Of a stretch of DNA of 64,000 nt, positions 50,181 to 61,723 are shown piece by piece. Under the pieces are notes generated by a model that was given only the letters and a program-made list of their open reading frames with translations, did no database searches and was not told the DNA's origin. The position numbers and the translations under genes were made by a program. The stretch is from NCBI GenBank assembly GCA_030849465.1, contig JARVLF010000008.1, positions 434,001-498,000 on the forward strand. Reading direction: 5' to 3'. The stretch's first letter is position 1, and every line of letters begins with the position of its first letter. The DNA comes from Moesziomyces globuligerus. Lineage: Eukaryota > Basidiomycota > Ustilaginomycetes > Ustilaginales > Ustilaginaceae.

Positions 50181-52616
50181 ATGCAAGATCCGCACGAGAT
50201 CGAGATGGCGACGGAAGCTCCGAACCACGTTTCCGTTGGCGGCTTGACTGAGCTCGAGGCATCCACGTCGGCTCTTCCGGTTGATGAAAATGCGAGTGCG
50301 ACGCCGCAATGTCCCCTCTACGATCCGCTCTACGAGGCCAAGCAGAGCTTCGCCAGCCAGAGTGAAGCTGCCGCTCGCATTCATCCGCTCAATGCTAGTA
50401 CTCAATCGCTCTACTCGGCTTCCAGCGCAGATGGCCGACTGTCCCGCGACGAATATCGCCAGCTTATCTCTCAGATCCGTCACTCCGTGTCGCAGTTCGC
50501 AGCCACCACCCCGGCGCTCAGAGCAACTGCCTCAGCTTCCTCAGATACATCCGGCGAGGCCTCGACTACCAACCAACTGCGCCGCTACATCTCGCTACTG
50601 GCCGAGACGTCGAGCCACACCACAGCGCTGGCTCATTCCATCGCTCCGTTCAAGGCTCAACGCGAGCACAGCGCCTCGACCGGCCTTCTGAGCTCTGCCC
50701 GAGCATTCCCTCCGTCATTGCAAGTCGGAGTCTTCCGCGTCGGAGATGCAGCAGCCTCACCCACATCGAGCTGGGCTGATGCGCTGCAGACGCTCGAGTC
50801 GCTCTGTGGCGCGCTCGAGCAAAAAGCTAGCAGACTCGGCCTTGAAACCTTTTCCGAACCGGCGCAGGAAGCCATCGACGAGCCCCCAGCGACAGACTCG
50901 ACAGACGTGCTCGCTCGCACGCTGACGCTTGGAGCTAAGATCCTGGTCATCGACGTCGAATTCCTTCTCGTCGGCAGCAGCTCCGCTGCCCGCCTTCGTC
51001 CGAAAACCAAGTTGAAGCTCTCCTACGCAACGGACTCGGCAGATTCGCAAAACGTGCGCGATTCTCGTCTAGGCCCAGTCTTGCAGAACGATGTCCAGAC
51101 CATCGCAGATATGCTCTTTGGCCATGCAGGCGCGGCCGATCTTCAGCAGGACCGCATCACGGTGGCCAGTGCGTTGGCCAACTGGACCGCCAACCTCTCC
51201 GAGCTCCTGGCTCTCGACGCCCTCGAAGCAAAGGCTACAGAGGCCTCGGCGGGCCAAGCACGAGCGACTGATCTCTTTGCGGCCATGCAAGACCTCTGCA
51301 CGGCCGTTGTGCGTGTTTCTGAAGCCGAATGCTCGTCTGCAACTCCTGACGCCGTTCTGCATCGAGGGCATGGACTCCATAAGCTGCATGCCTCCAAGCC
51401 CTTCCTCCACGCCATCTTTGCCCGCGATCCCACCTCAGGACAGGAGTATACACTGTCCCTCGGAGTGCAGGCGCTTGATCTCCCTTCAGCGGATTCCACC
51501 AGCGCAAAGATGATCGTGCCTTCCTTTCCTCTGTCACCACAAGCAGAGGAAATCATGCTCTCCTCTTCGACCAAAGACCCAGCCAGGTCGCTCGGATTCG
51601 TCCCTTCGCCCACAGATGCCGACAAGCACGTTCCCCTGCATTTTGTCGTCCGACTCTCCCCGCCCGTCGTCGTCACTCGGCCTACGGCTGCCAAGCTCGC
51701 TGCCATCTGCAATCTCAAGGAGATCAGCCCGGCTGGCAATGCCGCCACTGCTTCGGCTATCCCTCCCACAGGAGCGACTTGGTTCGAAGACGTGCTCGCC
51801 TCTTCTTGGGCGCAACGCCCTGAGCAGCATGTCCTGCGCGACTCTGGCAAGCCTCCTCGATGCATCTTCACGCTTGCCCAGACGGTCGAGAGCGTCCGTA
51901 GCACGCAGTCCCAAGGTCTTGTCGTCGACTCTTTGCCGCTCTTGACCACTCCTTCACCGGTCAAGGACGGTGCGGACGAGACTGGCACCGGCTTCAGGGC
52001 CTCAACGCTAGCAAGGCTCTTTGCCGCCATCGAGGTCTTGCGAGACGAGATCAAGGTCACCGAGCTCATGCATGCAGCTGTCTCCGCTGGCCGAGATGAA
52101 ACGACGACAGCCAGCGCCAGAGCAAACGGGCCTGCCGAGCCTTCCTTGGACGATCTCCTTGCTCCTACCAACGAGGAGAGCTCGACCTGCATTCCCGTCA
52201 CGCTAGCCTTCCGAATCCCGATGCCGGACGCTGCCGACGAGGCGCGACAGGCTCTCAGCTTGCAACTGGCGTTCCGCACGCCCACCGACGATCGAGGCAT
52301 CGTCGCCTTCGATGCGTCCATCTCGCCCTCCAAAGCTTCCGCCGGGTACGGCTGGCTGATCGAAGCTGACGTCGACGTCTTGCCTTCGGGAGAGCTGCCC
52401 TCCAAGAACGCTCGGCTCGAGAGTGCGTCTGACGAAGCTCAGGCGATCGCTGCTAAGCTGTCCGATCTCGACTCGCTCGAAGACGTCGTCCTCAGCCTCG
52501 TCGGCTGGGCCGAAACGCATCTGGATGTGCGCATTCCTAAAGCTGGCCCAGTAGCCGAGGCAGGCCAGGCGACCTTTGACCCGCTGTCATACGAGCAACA
52601 GAACGTCCATGCGTAA
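50181..52616 (+). CDS. MED1: Mediator subunit 1 (MED1)-like reading frame, in frame with TRM9
   Basis: The 811-codon frame has the outline of fungal MED1. A helical region (LRRYISLLAETSSHTTALAH; TLESLCGALEQKASRLGLETF) is followed by LTLGAKILVIDVEFLL and a beta-rich part with FVVRLSPPVVVTRPTAAKLA near 490-515. LDSLEDVVLSLVGWAETHLD near 775 resembles the end of MED1. Mediator links activators to RNA polymerase II; MED1 is in the middle module. The last eight codons (YEQQNVHA) are not MED1-like: they are the conserved N-terminus of TRM9-type methyltransferases. The stop TAA at 52614-52616 lies inside a consensus intron donor (GC|GTAAGT, intron 52613-52771). Removal of that intron fuses this frame to the TRM9 exon, giving 1215 aa. 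The start at 50181 is the first ATG after the divergent promoter. Confidence 0.7.
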   Translation: MQDPHEIEMATEAPNHVSVGGLTELEASTSALPVDENASATPQCPLYDPLYEAKQSFASQSEAAARIHPLNASTQSLYSASSADGRLSRDEYRQLISQIRHSVSQFAATTPALRATASASSDTSGEASTTNQLRRYISLLAETSSHTTALAHSIAPFKAQREHSASTGLLSSARAFPPSLQVGVFRVGDAAASPTSSWADALQTLESLCGALEQKASRLGLETFSEPAQEAIDEPPATDSTDVLARTLTLGAKILVIDVEFLLVGSSSAARLRPKTKLKLSYATDSADSQNVRDSRLGPVLQNDVQTIADMLFGHAGAADLQQDRITVASALANWTANLSELLALDALEAKATEASAGQARATDLFAAMQDLCTAVVRVSEAECSSATPDAVLHRGHGLHKLHASKPFLHAIFARDPTSGQEYTLSLGVQALDLPSADSTSAKMIVPSFPLSPQAEEIMLSSSTKDPARSLGFVPSPTDADKHVPLHFVVRLSPPVVVTRPTAAKLAAICNLKEISPAGNAATASAIPPTGATWFEDVLASSWAQRPEQHVLRDSGKPPRCIFTLAQTVESVRSTQSQGLVVDSLPLLTTPSPVKDGADETGTGFRASTLARLFAAIEVLRDEIKVTELMHAAVSAGRDETTTASARANGPAEPSLDDLLAPTNEESSTCIPVTLAFRIPMPDAADEARQALSLQLAFRTPTDDRGIVAFDASISPSKASAGYGWLIEADVDVLPSGELPSKNARLESASDEAQAIAAKLSDLDSLEDVVLSLVGWAETHLDVRIPKAGPVAEAGQATFDPLSYEQQNVHA

Positions 52617-52771
52617 GTGCGTAGCCTTGCCCCTTTGCGCGAAATCGCCATTCGCAATACCCGCGTGAGCTTTCCTCACTCGCTACAGGCTCCCGGACCT
52701 TGTGCTTGACAATGAAGGAGAGGCTGATCCGTGTATGCTTCTTGCTGCAATGTTGATATTGTCTGTCGCAG

Positions 52772-53987
52772 AATTTACGAAACCATCGCTCCGCACTTTT
52801 CGAGCACGCGCTACAAGCCCTGGCCCCTGATCCCGGCGTTTCTCAGCACCGTTCCCGTTGGAAGCTTAGGTGCCGACCTTGGCTGCGGCAACGGTAAATA
52901 CCTTCCTATCCGCTCGACGCTGGCCCATTTTTCGTCCACAGCGGAAGTGTTTACCGCGGAAGCAAAGCACGAAAGCAGCCTTCTCACCGTCGGTGTGGAC
53001 CGATCGTCAAACCTTGTCGGCCTGGCTCGTGACAACTTCGGCATGCTCGAGGCGAGCGCGGCAATGGCGAAAGGTGCGCACGAAAGCAGCGACGCCAAAG
53101 GCACCAGGCGACAAGAGGTTGCTGTTGGAGATGCGATCCAGTCGTCGCTGCGGACGGGTCTGTTCGACTATGCGATCAGCATCGCCACCATCCACCATTT
53201 CTCGACCTGGGAGCGCAGGCGTGCCTCGGTTCAGGAGCTCATCCGCATCATCGCACCTGTCCCCGATGACGGCCCTGCCGATGCAGCTGCGCGCAGCGGT
53301 GACGTAGCGGATCCTCGTCTGCACGGCAGTTACGGCCGCGGGCGGTTCATGATCTTTGTGTGGGCGCTGGAGCAGAAGGACGAGGGCAAGCGCCACTTCG
53401 AAGCCGAGAATCCCGAGTCGCTCAAGAGCCAGCCCGAGATCCAGGACCCGAATCGAGACAAGGCCAAGGAACGTCTGGTCTCCTACAGTGGGCTGCAGGC
53501 GAGCGGGCAGCCAAGTGGGCCGTTTCAAAGCACGAACGAAGCCGAAGCACTAGCTGCAGACGTGCGCGTGACCGACGACCAGGACGTCCTGGTCCCCTGG
53601 GTTCTCTCAAAGCCGGCGGAAAAGATTCGTAAAAAGCCCAAGCAGCCGCGCGCTTCCAGAGCCAAAAGCAAGAAGGACGATGCTGCAAGTGTCGATACGC
53701 AGAGCATTGAAACGAGCGTAAACGCACTCAGAGTTGGAGAAGGGGCGACGAGCGCAGCGCAGAGTGGCAAGGAGGCCGACGAGTCGCGGCCCGTGTACAA
53801 CCGGTACTATCACATGTTTCGGGCCGGTGAGCTCGAGACGCTCGTGGCGGATGCGGCGGCAAGCATGCCAGCTGTTCATCGCCAAGGTGCGCAGCTACGC
53901 AAAATCCGCGTCGTCCGTCAAGCCGGTGGATGGGAACGCGGAAACTGGTGGGGAGTCTGGTGCGTGCAGTGGGCCGCAAGCAAATGA
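52772..53987 (+). CDS. TRM9: TRM9/ALKBH8-type tRNA wobble-uridine methyltransferase (second exon)
   Basis: After the acceptor CGCAG this exon reads IYETIAPHFSSTRYKPWP, the conserved TRM9 start, then the SAM-binding motif GADLGCGNGKYL (about residue 843 of the fused frame). AISIATIHHFSTWERRRASV, FMIFVWALEQ, DVLVPWVL, RYYHMFRAGELETLV and a final WERGNWWGVWCVQ follow the order of yeast Trm9. Trm9 with Trm112 adds the terminal methyl of mcm5U at U34 of several tRNAs. The usual residues just before IYETIAP are YEQQNVHA, encoded at the end of the preceding frame. No ATG lies in that frame closer than 52221, so an independent TRM9 start is not evident. About 405 residues against 279 in yeast; the excess is a charged insert. 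ATG 52731 lies in the intron. Confidence 0.88.
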
Positions 53988-54799
53988 AGACTCTGCTCCT
54001 GTGCTCAGCAATGCATGCACGCAATACCGAAGTTGAGCATGGATGCGCATGTGCGTTTGTTTCGACGGTTGTGCGCAAGGTGGGAGCGATGCATGGTGGA
54101 GAATGCGTCGGGATCTCGCCTCGCTCGTCATGCGTGCGCAGTGTGGGGAAAGTTCATTAGGCGTAACGCCGTGCAAAAAGATGAGGTTGAGCTCGCCCCT
54201 CCCGCCAACCTCAAAGCATTCCTGGGTGTATGGTGGGCGGATGACGCAAAGCAGCAGCAGCCGTCGCCAGGAATGGGCTTTCCGTTGCAGTCAGGAGCGA
54301 TGACAGAGTCGAGCCCAAGACGAAAAATCAAGCGCAGTATGAGACGCGGGCGCTGCCACTGACAGCGCGTCTGAATCTGGCTCAAGCTCCAAGCAGCCGT
54401 CGAATTCAGCGGATGGCGCAGCCGCCTAATCACTGCACCGGTCAGTCGACAGATCAGATGAGATCAACACAGAGCACCATAGGACATGAGGCAGGTGCAC
54501 ACACTTGAAATCACAGCCGAAAGAGATGGGACCTTTGAGAAGATTGGGTATGAGATTGACGTGGTAGACAAGCGTACTGGGAAACAGTGACGTTTTGGAG
54601 ACAGACGAACCTGGACCAAGACCAGGCTCGCAAACGGGAATGACGTGAAAGAACCTGAGCGACTATTCGTGGATCCGTGACTGGTGATTTGTGGAGTACA
54701 TGAAGCATGCGAGCATCACAAGATCATGAGATCAGGATGTGACGTGGATGAGAGCCATCTCGCATCGCACGTTGGAAGCGTGAGCAGAGAGGAGCACAT
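53988..54799. other. Convergent 3' intergenic region
   Basis: This 812-bp gap lies between the TRM9 stop and the hexose transporter stop. Short frames only; nothing recognised. Confidence 0.55.
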
Positions 54800-56437
54800 T
54801 TAGTACTTCTTCTCGTCGTGAGTAGCGAGCTCGTCGTCCTTGACCGGGGCGACGGCACCCTCGAGGTCCGAGCGGCGGGCGCGGATCTCGGCGTTGGCGC
54901 GCTGCGAGCCCATGGCGGTGCACTGCGAGTACATCTCGTCGACCTCCTCGAGAGAGAGCAGGCGGGTCTCGTAGATGAAGAAATAGGCGAAGACGGCACA
55001 GCCAGCGCAGGTGCCGGTCCAGATGAAGAACACCTTGGTGCCGAGACCAGCGTGGCCGGGGCCGGACTGGACGAGGTAGGGAGTGGCGAAGCCGATACCG
55101 AAGTTCCAGAGCCAGTTCGAGGCAGTGCAGAGCGAGAGAGCCTTGGCACGGATGGCCAGAGGGAAGATCTCACCGCAGACGACCCAGGCGGCGGGGCCCC
55201 AGGTGGAGGCGAAACCGGCAATGTAGATGCAGACGAAGGCGATGAGGGCCTTGCCACTGGACGTGTTCGTGTTGGGGACGGCGGTGCCAACGACAGCGAC
55301 GATGAGCTCGCAAATGCACATCCAGACGGCACCCCAGATGAGGAGGTTTCGGCGACCGACGCGCTCCATCATGTACATGCCTGGGATGGTGGTGACGACG
55401 TTGACGACGTTGGAGATGACCGAGAAGATGAAGGGGTTGGAGCCGGGGAGAGCGTTCTGGAAGAACTGGGTGCCGAAGTAGAAGATGAAGTTGATACCAG
55501 TGAGCTGCTGGAAGGCCTGGATGAAGATACCGGTGAAGGAGCGGAGGAGGTATCGGCGGTCGTTCATCTTGAAGCAGTCGATGTAGGAGCCAGTCGAGTG
55601 GGTGAGCTCAATGTCGAGGTTGGTCTGGATGACCGAGAGCTCGGAGCGGACAATCGGGTCATCGACATCGGTGGAGTTGAGGCGGGCAAGCGACTTGGAG
55701 GCAGCCTCGTGGTTGCCCTTCTTGACGAGCCAACGGGGCGACTCGGGGAGGATGAGGAAGAAGCCGCAGAGGATGAGAGCGAAAGCGAACTGGATGCCAA
55801 CGGGGATGCGCCACGAGCTGGTGTCGGTGCGGCTCTTGGTACCGTAGGTGGCGAGCGAAGCGCAGAGGAGACCGATGGTGATAGCCCACTGGTAGCCGGA
55901 GACGACGGCACCACGGATCCAGCGAGGAGCAGTCTCAGACTGGTACATGGGCACGATGGTGGAGAGGATACCGACACCGAGACCAGCGACGACACGACCG
56001 CCGGTGAAGACACCGAAGTCGGTGGTGGCCATCTGCATGACGACACCGATGCAGAAAACGAGGAGAGCAACCTGCATACCCCATCGTCGGCCGAGGATGT
56101 CCGAGATGGGAGCACCGGCCAGGGCACCGACGAAGGTACCGGCGGAGAGAATCGAGACGACGAGCGACTGGTTGCTGGTGGTCAGATCGAAACCGGGCTT
56201 CATGACGTTGGGGTCAGTGTTCGAGGGGATGTTGTCGAAGTATCGGCCGAACGTCTCCTTGAAGTTGTCCATGACAAGGAGACCGGAGATGGTACCAGTG
56301 TCATAACCGAAGAGGACACCACCGAAAGCGGAGGCAGCAGCGACCAGAATGGCGGGGAGCGACTGCCTCACGCTGGCGGGGCGGGCCACAGGGCCAGTCG
56401 AGGCGTAGCCGGCGTCGGCGACAGCACCTCCAGCCAT
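54800..56437 (-). CDS. MFS hexose transporter
   Basis: The intronless 545-aa protein has twelve predicted membrane segments and all sugar-porter signatures: FGYDTGTISGLL near 45, GRRWGMQ after TM2, ETAPRWIRGA before the mid-loop, PESPRWLVKKG near 235, FQQLTGINFIFYFG near 315 and ERVGRR near 365. WVVCGEIFPLAIRAKALSL near 430 and IYETRLLSLEEVDEMYSQ at the end complete the set. It belongs with fungal high-affinity hexose transporters and glucose sensors-like carriers (HXT/RCO3 group); substrate range is not readable. It sits in the plasma membrane. Codon use is strongly biased toward C-ending codons, which also produces a long spurious open frame on the opposite strand (54818-56848). A long gene-free region lies upstream and contains GC-rich CreA/Mig1-like runs near 56560-56640. 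Confidence 0.94.
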   Translation of the reverse strand: MAGGAVADAGYASTGPVARPASVRQSLPAILVAAASAFGGVLFGYDTGTISGLLVMDNFKETFGRYFDNIPSNTDPNVMKPGFDLTTSNQSLVVSILSAGTFVGALAGAPISDILGRRWGMQVALLVFCIGVVMQMATTDFGVFTGGRVVAGLGVGILSTIVPMYQSETAPRWIRGAVVSGYQWAITIGLLCASLATYGTKSRTDTSSWRIPVGIQFAFALILCGFFLILPESPRWLVKKGNHEAASKSLARLNSTDVDDPIVRSELSVIQTNLDIELTHSTGSYIDCFKMNDRRYLLRSFTGIFIQAFQQLTGINFIFYFGTQFFQNALPGSNPFIFSVISNVVNVVTTIPGMYMMERVGRRNLLIWGAVWMCICELIVAVVGTAVPNTNTSSGKALIAFVCIYIAGFASTWGPAAWVVCGEIFPLAIRAKALSLCTASNWLWNFGIGFATPYLVQSGPGHAGLGTKVFFIWTGTCAGCAVFAYFFIYETRLLSLEEVDEMYSQCTAMGSQRANAEIRARRSDLEGAVAPVKDDELATHDEKKY

Positions 56438-57215
56438 CTTGAAGAGATAGTAAAGAGCGGTGAGGGGGGAAGAGGAGTAGTAGGGGAAGAGGCCTGTCTT
56501 GAAGGGGAAGGAGAAGCCTTGACGGATGATGGGGAAGGAGGACGGGTGATAGTGCGAGCTTGGGGGGGTTTATGTAGACGACGAGCAAGGATCTGTCGCG
56601 AGTGGGGAGGCTCGCGTGTGGTTGGCAGCGGGGGGGGAAGAGAGGGAGCGCGCTGGATGGCTTGGCTGCGCCGCGCCGCGCCCCAACCCCAGCAAAGCCC
56701 AGGCGACCTGGCAATGGACGCAACAGCGACAGCAACGGCGACAGGGCGTGACCCAAGAGAAAGAGAGGGGAAAAAAAAAGAGGGGGAGTGGGCCAAATTC
56801 CACCCACATGCGGGCGCCGAGCAGGGGCAGCTCATGGAGCAACAGTAATTGCCCATTGTGGCCAAAATCCAAGCGCGGAGAGGCCTGGTTCTGGGTGGCT
56901 ACACGTCCGCAACTCAACACTGTGGCCCCGCCAACATCCAATCAACAACATTGGGGTCCCCAAACGGAGCGCAGACGCCCGGATCTGGAGAGCAAAAAAG
57001 CCAGGCGCACGGGAGAGAATGCAGGGTGGAGAGAAATGGCCAAGCGAGCCACACACGCGGGGCAAAGGAGAAAAAAAGGGCCAGATTCAGGGCAAAACAG
57101 CGGAGCGTCCCAGACTTGCTGGCGCGGGGGAGGTTCGAAGCGAGCTCGGGCGACGGCCAACGACGCCTGCGCAACGCGGCAAGAATGCTCCGGACGACAG
57201 CGCGGATGCAGCAGA

Positions 57216-57229
57216 GTACTGTACAGTAC
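57216..57229 (+). promoter_or_regulatory. Palindrome GTACTGTACAGTAC
   Basis: This perfect 14-bp palindrome lies ~780 bp upstream of the hexose transporter start. It shares the words TACAGTAC and GTACTGTA with the palindrome upstream of the GH16 gene. Function is unknown. Confidence 0.3.
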
Positions 57230-60200
57230 AGAGGGAATCAAGCCCTCGCTCGCTCTGGTGCGTAAATGCAGGAAGCGGGGACCCAGACTACCCAGGTTCG
57301 GTTGTAGCACGCGTCGACTGGGGCCTAGATTATTGAGTCTCCGACACATTTGATTGGCTCATTCGCCTATTCCTCCTTCTCCTCCTTTTTGCACCCTCGA
57401 CCAACTCGGCCTCCCCTTGGCCCCCAAGCATCGTTCGTATTCGCCCATTGGCAGTGCGGCGCAGAGCGGCGCGGAGCTGCGCAGCCCGCCAGAGCTTGAG
57501 CATGGCTCCCCAAGCGCGCTGACCGATGAGCTCTGGTCGCCAGTCTCCATGTCTGAAGCGTCTGATGCACGGTGGCTTCGGGTCTCGGTCCTCCTTGCGC
57601 TTCAAACTCACCGTGTGGTTTTGGCCCAGCCTATGAGAGCTCGACTTGCAGTGCCTCCGGTCCTGGCCAGCGTTGGGATGCGCAGCTCGTGGTTCCTGCT
57701 TCGCTTTGGGGAGCAACATACTGCATGGACTCTTCGCTGCGCCCCGCGGGGCCCTCTGCCTCGAGTATTCGCAAAGCGGAACTCCATGGCCGAGTTGGGC
57801 CGCCTCGCCCTCTCTCATGCCAACAATTCTTCCCCGCTGGAAAGCCTTGTGAGGCGTTTGCTCAAGCTTGTCTGTTCACTTGAACTGTCCCAGCTGCGGC
57901 GCAATTGGCGAGTCTCTCCGTGCTGGAAGGATCTGAAAGATCAGCCTTGCTCAGTCCAGCCGTGTGCTAGACAATCCTCTTGTCGGCGATGCCGATGCTC
58001 GTTTTGCCACTACGCAAACCCGTGGTCGACTTGTTGGACGCGAGCCTTGATCCATCCTCGACGTTGCCAACACCGACTCGTCGCGCAGCCCGGCCCACAT
58101 CACAGACCGCACGGGGAGCGCAAACCGTCCAAACGCCACGGCGAGTCGCTTTGAACCCGAGACGCCACATTTTTTCGGGCGTGTCGCCGGCCGCCTCAGC
58201 TGGCGTGCTACGACCGGTCAGTTTGGGCTGTCAGCCTCGATTGGACGTGCCGCGCACACTGTCACTGCGATGGCGAGGCAAAGATCTGTGCTCGACTCGG
58301 TTTCGATCTTGCTCCTGCAGCATCGACAAGGTCTCCAGATGGCACGGCTTTCCATCCGTGGCACTGGCCCAGTGCATCACCTCCATGGCTCACCACGGGA
58401 GCCGTCGCATGGCGCGGGGGAACATCGGGCTCGCTTAGATGGCCAAGAGCTGGCACTCGAGCAGCTTGGGCCCACTTTCCACCAGCCCCGGCCTCACAAC
58501 AGTCGCTCGACGCGTCAACCATGCCCAGGTTTGGTGATTTCCTCAGGTCTACCGTCGGTCGATGGGTTTCACTCGCGCAGCTCCTTTCTCCGAGCTGCGA
58601 GCGGAATTCGAACTTCTGTCGCATTTTTTTTTTTCCTTTCTCTTTTTTGACGTTCCATTCCTCGTCGATGCTGCGCGACGATGCTTCCCTAGCTGCGCGT
58701 AAGCCAATGTGTCCAGCCTGTCATAGGGCTGATGCTACTCGAAGTTGCAGCGCGAAGAACATGACCTGACAGAGGAGTCGAGCGGCTCATACGCTGAGCG
58801 CACGCTGTGGCGACGGGCGAAGGAAAGCGCTCAATCGCCCGTCTTGATCTAAGCATTCGGAGGATTTACTGACACCTGCTCGAACGACGCGACCCGGACT
58901 TATGGGGTGGAAGAGAAGCTCATGAGCAGGCTCAGGCTCTTCGCGTGCTGTCAGCCACAGTCGAAATGTGCTCTCTCACGCATTCCGTGCCGGCAGGCTG
59001 CAGGTCTGAGCCGGATCGTTCTCGATCCGAACTGGCGGGCGCGAGAGCGAAGGCGGATGCCTTCTACCCAAGACGGGTGACAGCGATCCTTCCAGAAGGC
59101 GAGCTTGCCAAGCGTGATCCGATCGGCTGACTGTGCCATAGACCGTTTAATGCGACTCGACAAGCGATCAGAGGCATCATCAGCTATAGTGGAATGCGAC
59201 CATCCAGATCAGGTCAACTTGGATCGAGCTGCAGGTACCAAGTCCCGCGAGTAGCCGGTCTGTTGTCATCGCCATGCGCATCGTCTCACGACCCAACAAG
59301 TCTCGGAGGCCCCATACTCAGAATTCGGGGGGGCCCGTGGGGCAATGCCATGCCCAGTCATGCTCTCCACAGACTTCGATTGGGCCCCGCCATACATCGT
59401 CAGTGCGCTTGTGGGGTGACAGCACATCAGCGCTCTGCAAGGTCGTAGCCAGGATGCAGGTACGTCTTCGCAAGCAACATAGGCAAGGAGAAGTGGAACC
59501 AAGCACGATCGACCCGTGGATCGACCTTAGTTCGACCGGCTAAGCCACATGTTGCCGGGGAGGCAAATGAGAGTGGGCCGCGTAGAGAGAAAGGTCTGGC
59601 CAAGACCGGGCCCAGATTGTCCAAGAAACTGTGCGGTGTTCCGGATGGCAAGCATTGAACGATTCGAACGAATCACACGCTGCTCGTGGTCGTGACATTG
59701 CCAAGGCGGCGACAGTTCGGTTTCGGTTCAAGCCGAGCGAGGTTGCAGCGAACTTTTGACGAAAATTCTCCGCTGCCGCCCAGTGCCGTGGGTGTGCGCG
59801 CTTTGGCCAATTAGCTGCGTGCTCAGCTGCCGCGCGCCGATCAGACCCTCGCAGTTTAGACTGGAAATCCGAAACGTCTGTGCCTGAGTCGCCCGAGTGT
59901 GCTCGACGTCACTCTCCCTTTGCTTTGTCTTGGCCGATGCATTGAGCGCATCTTGAGACGACCTCTAAAGTTGGAGTATGACATGGTCTGAAATGAATCA
60001 GCAGGAGCCAACGGCCATGACGGCCGCGCTCATTGAGATGCTGGAGCGGCGTGTCTCTAAAAATCAATCTCGGCCTCCCCTGCGTTTGCACGCATGCATG
60101 ACCAAAAAGGAGCTTTTTCGGAGAAATTGGTTGACCGATTCGAAATTCGGCCGCCGAGCACTCAAACGCGCCAAATCTCCTTGAGCTGTGATGCAATGAC

Positions 60201-61710
60201 ACACAGGCGGCACAGCGAGCTTTCTGTCGTGAGCTCGCTACGCCATCGAAGAGCCAAGCCGAAGCCCAGATCGAGAGCGAGAGTTTCGACAGTCAAGCCG
60301 AGGCAGAGCGAGGGCCGTCTTTTCCTCGAGGGCCTCGCGTGGCGACCTGCTCGGCCCGCGTTGTCAGTCTCGACACCTCGCTTGGCGCACCCTGCCCTCA
60401 CGAGGCTCGGCAAAAAGCTTCTCTGCAGCGTGTACCACACTCCCCCACCTCGAGCCAAACGCCATCGCCGGGAGAGCCAACCTGTAGCAAACCTACCCAC
60501 TTTTCCCCCCTTGCTCACATCATCCGAGCAGAGACCATTGCTTGGTACGAAATCAAATTGCTACGAGGATGAAGTGGGTGGGTGCGGTTCAGAAAGGTGG
60601 GACACCGGGGCTCTGCCTTGAATGCAGCAGGAGGTGGGGCGACAACCGCAATTTGTTCAAGCCGCCTTGTTTTTTTCGAATGCAGAGAAGAAAAAAACCC
60701 GCACCGTCGGTGCAGCTGCAGCACTCAGATCACGCATGCACCGCAAGGCAGGATTTCGGCTGAACTTTACACCCGTGTCGCGTAACGCCTCGACCGACCA
60801 CTTCGATATCTGGGTGTGGTCTCTGAACTTGCTACGGACCTCCGGCCGTGAGATCGGAGGGTGCAGCAGACGAGTGTGACCCACGTAGCATCCCCCCGCC
60901 CTTTTCGCCGTACGAATAGGCACTGTCCATCCTACCGGCCGCAAGAGCAACCCCTCCGCGAGCGAGATCGGGTATCGTATGGCCCGGCTGGATCCACATC
61001 GTCCCTTTGCCTACCAGCAAGCCTTCGCTTCGAAGTTGGCACGTTGCTTCCGTTCTGCCCAGACTCAGAGGCTGTAAGAGCGTGTGGCGCAAGGAGGCGT
61101 GGTTAACTGCACTTGGGTCTCGCCAACAAACTTTTTTTGCATGAAGAAATTATGCCCAGGGTTCCTCCGAACATCATCCGCCCCCGATCCGTCGTTCCAG
61201 TCCGGTGGTCTCCCCGCACTCCGCGCCCCCCGCACTGTGGCGCCTTGTGGCCCGCTGTGGCCTGCGACTTGCTCACACCCACACCATGTCGCTCGCACGC
61301 AGATGGCAGAACGGCGGAAGTTGTAGATCCGAGCTCGATAACGGAATCTCATCCAGTCTGTCGAAGCTTGGGCGACTCCAGCCCCGCACTTTCCCCTCCT
61401 TTTTTTTCGCAAAAAGCCCCGGACTGCTGCCACTTTGGGAAGCCCACGTGTAATTTTCGATGCCTCCTCTAACTTGGCGGCCACATCAGCTTCGTCTTGT
61501 ACAACTGATCTCAACTGATCTTGGTCTTCGCATGCTCGGACCCCGCACTCGAGCAAAGTCACTCTTGACGACCCCGCAGAGCTGCTCAACTTTGTTGTCA
61601 CGATTCTCCATTGACTTTGACATGTGCGCACGGAATATCGGAGCCCCACCCTCCGTGCATGTCGACATGCATCTCCCCCGCCCCATCAAACCCAACTCTG
61701 TCTCTCCGCG

Positions 61711-61723
61711 CCCCCCCCCCCCC
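61711..61723 (+). repeat. Homopolymer run of 13 C
   Basis: Thirteen consecutive C lie ~360 bp past the PDK1-like stop. Such runs are prone to length change and sequencing error. Confidence 0.85.

Noticed and set aside
52731..52771. ATG at 52731 as the TRM9 start codon
   Set aside because: The residues it would encode before the conserved TRM9 start (MYASCCNVDIVCR) are unlike the family. The spliced join to YEQQNVHA restores the conserved N-terminus exactly.
54818..56848. 676-codon open frame on the plus strand opposite the hexose transporter
   Set aside because: It is the mirror of a highly codon-biased transporter gene, with Asp/Glu/Gly-rich composition and no motif. The transporter reading on the minus strand is unambiguous.
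57354..58154. 266-codon plus-strand frame in the 5.6-kb gap
   Set aside because: Ordinary-looking composition without recognisable domain or membrane pattern; frames of similar length overlap it. Left uncalled, though RNA data could change this.
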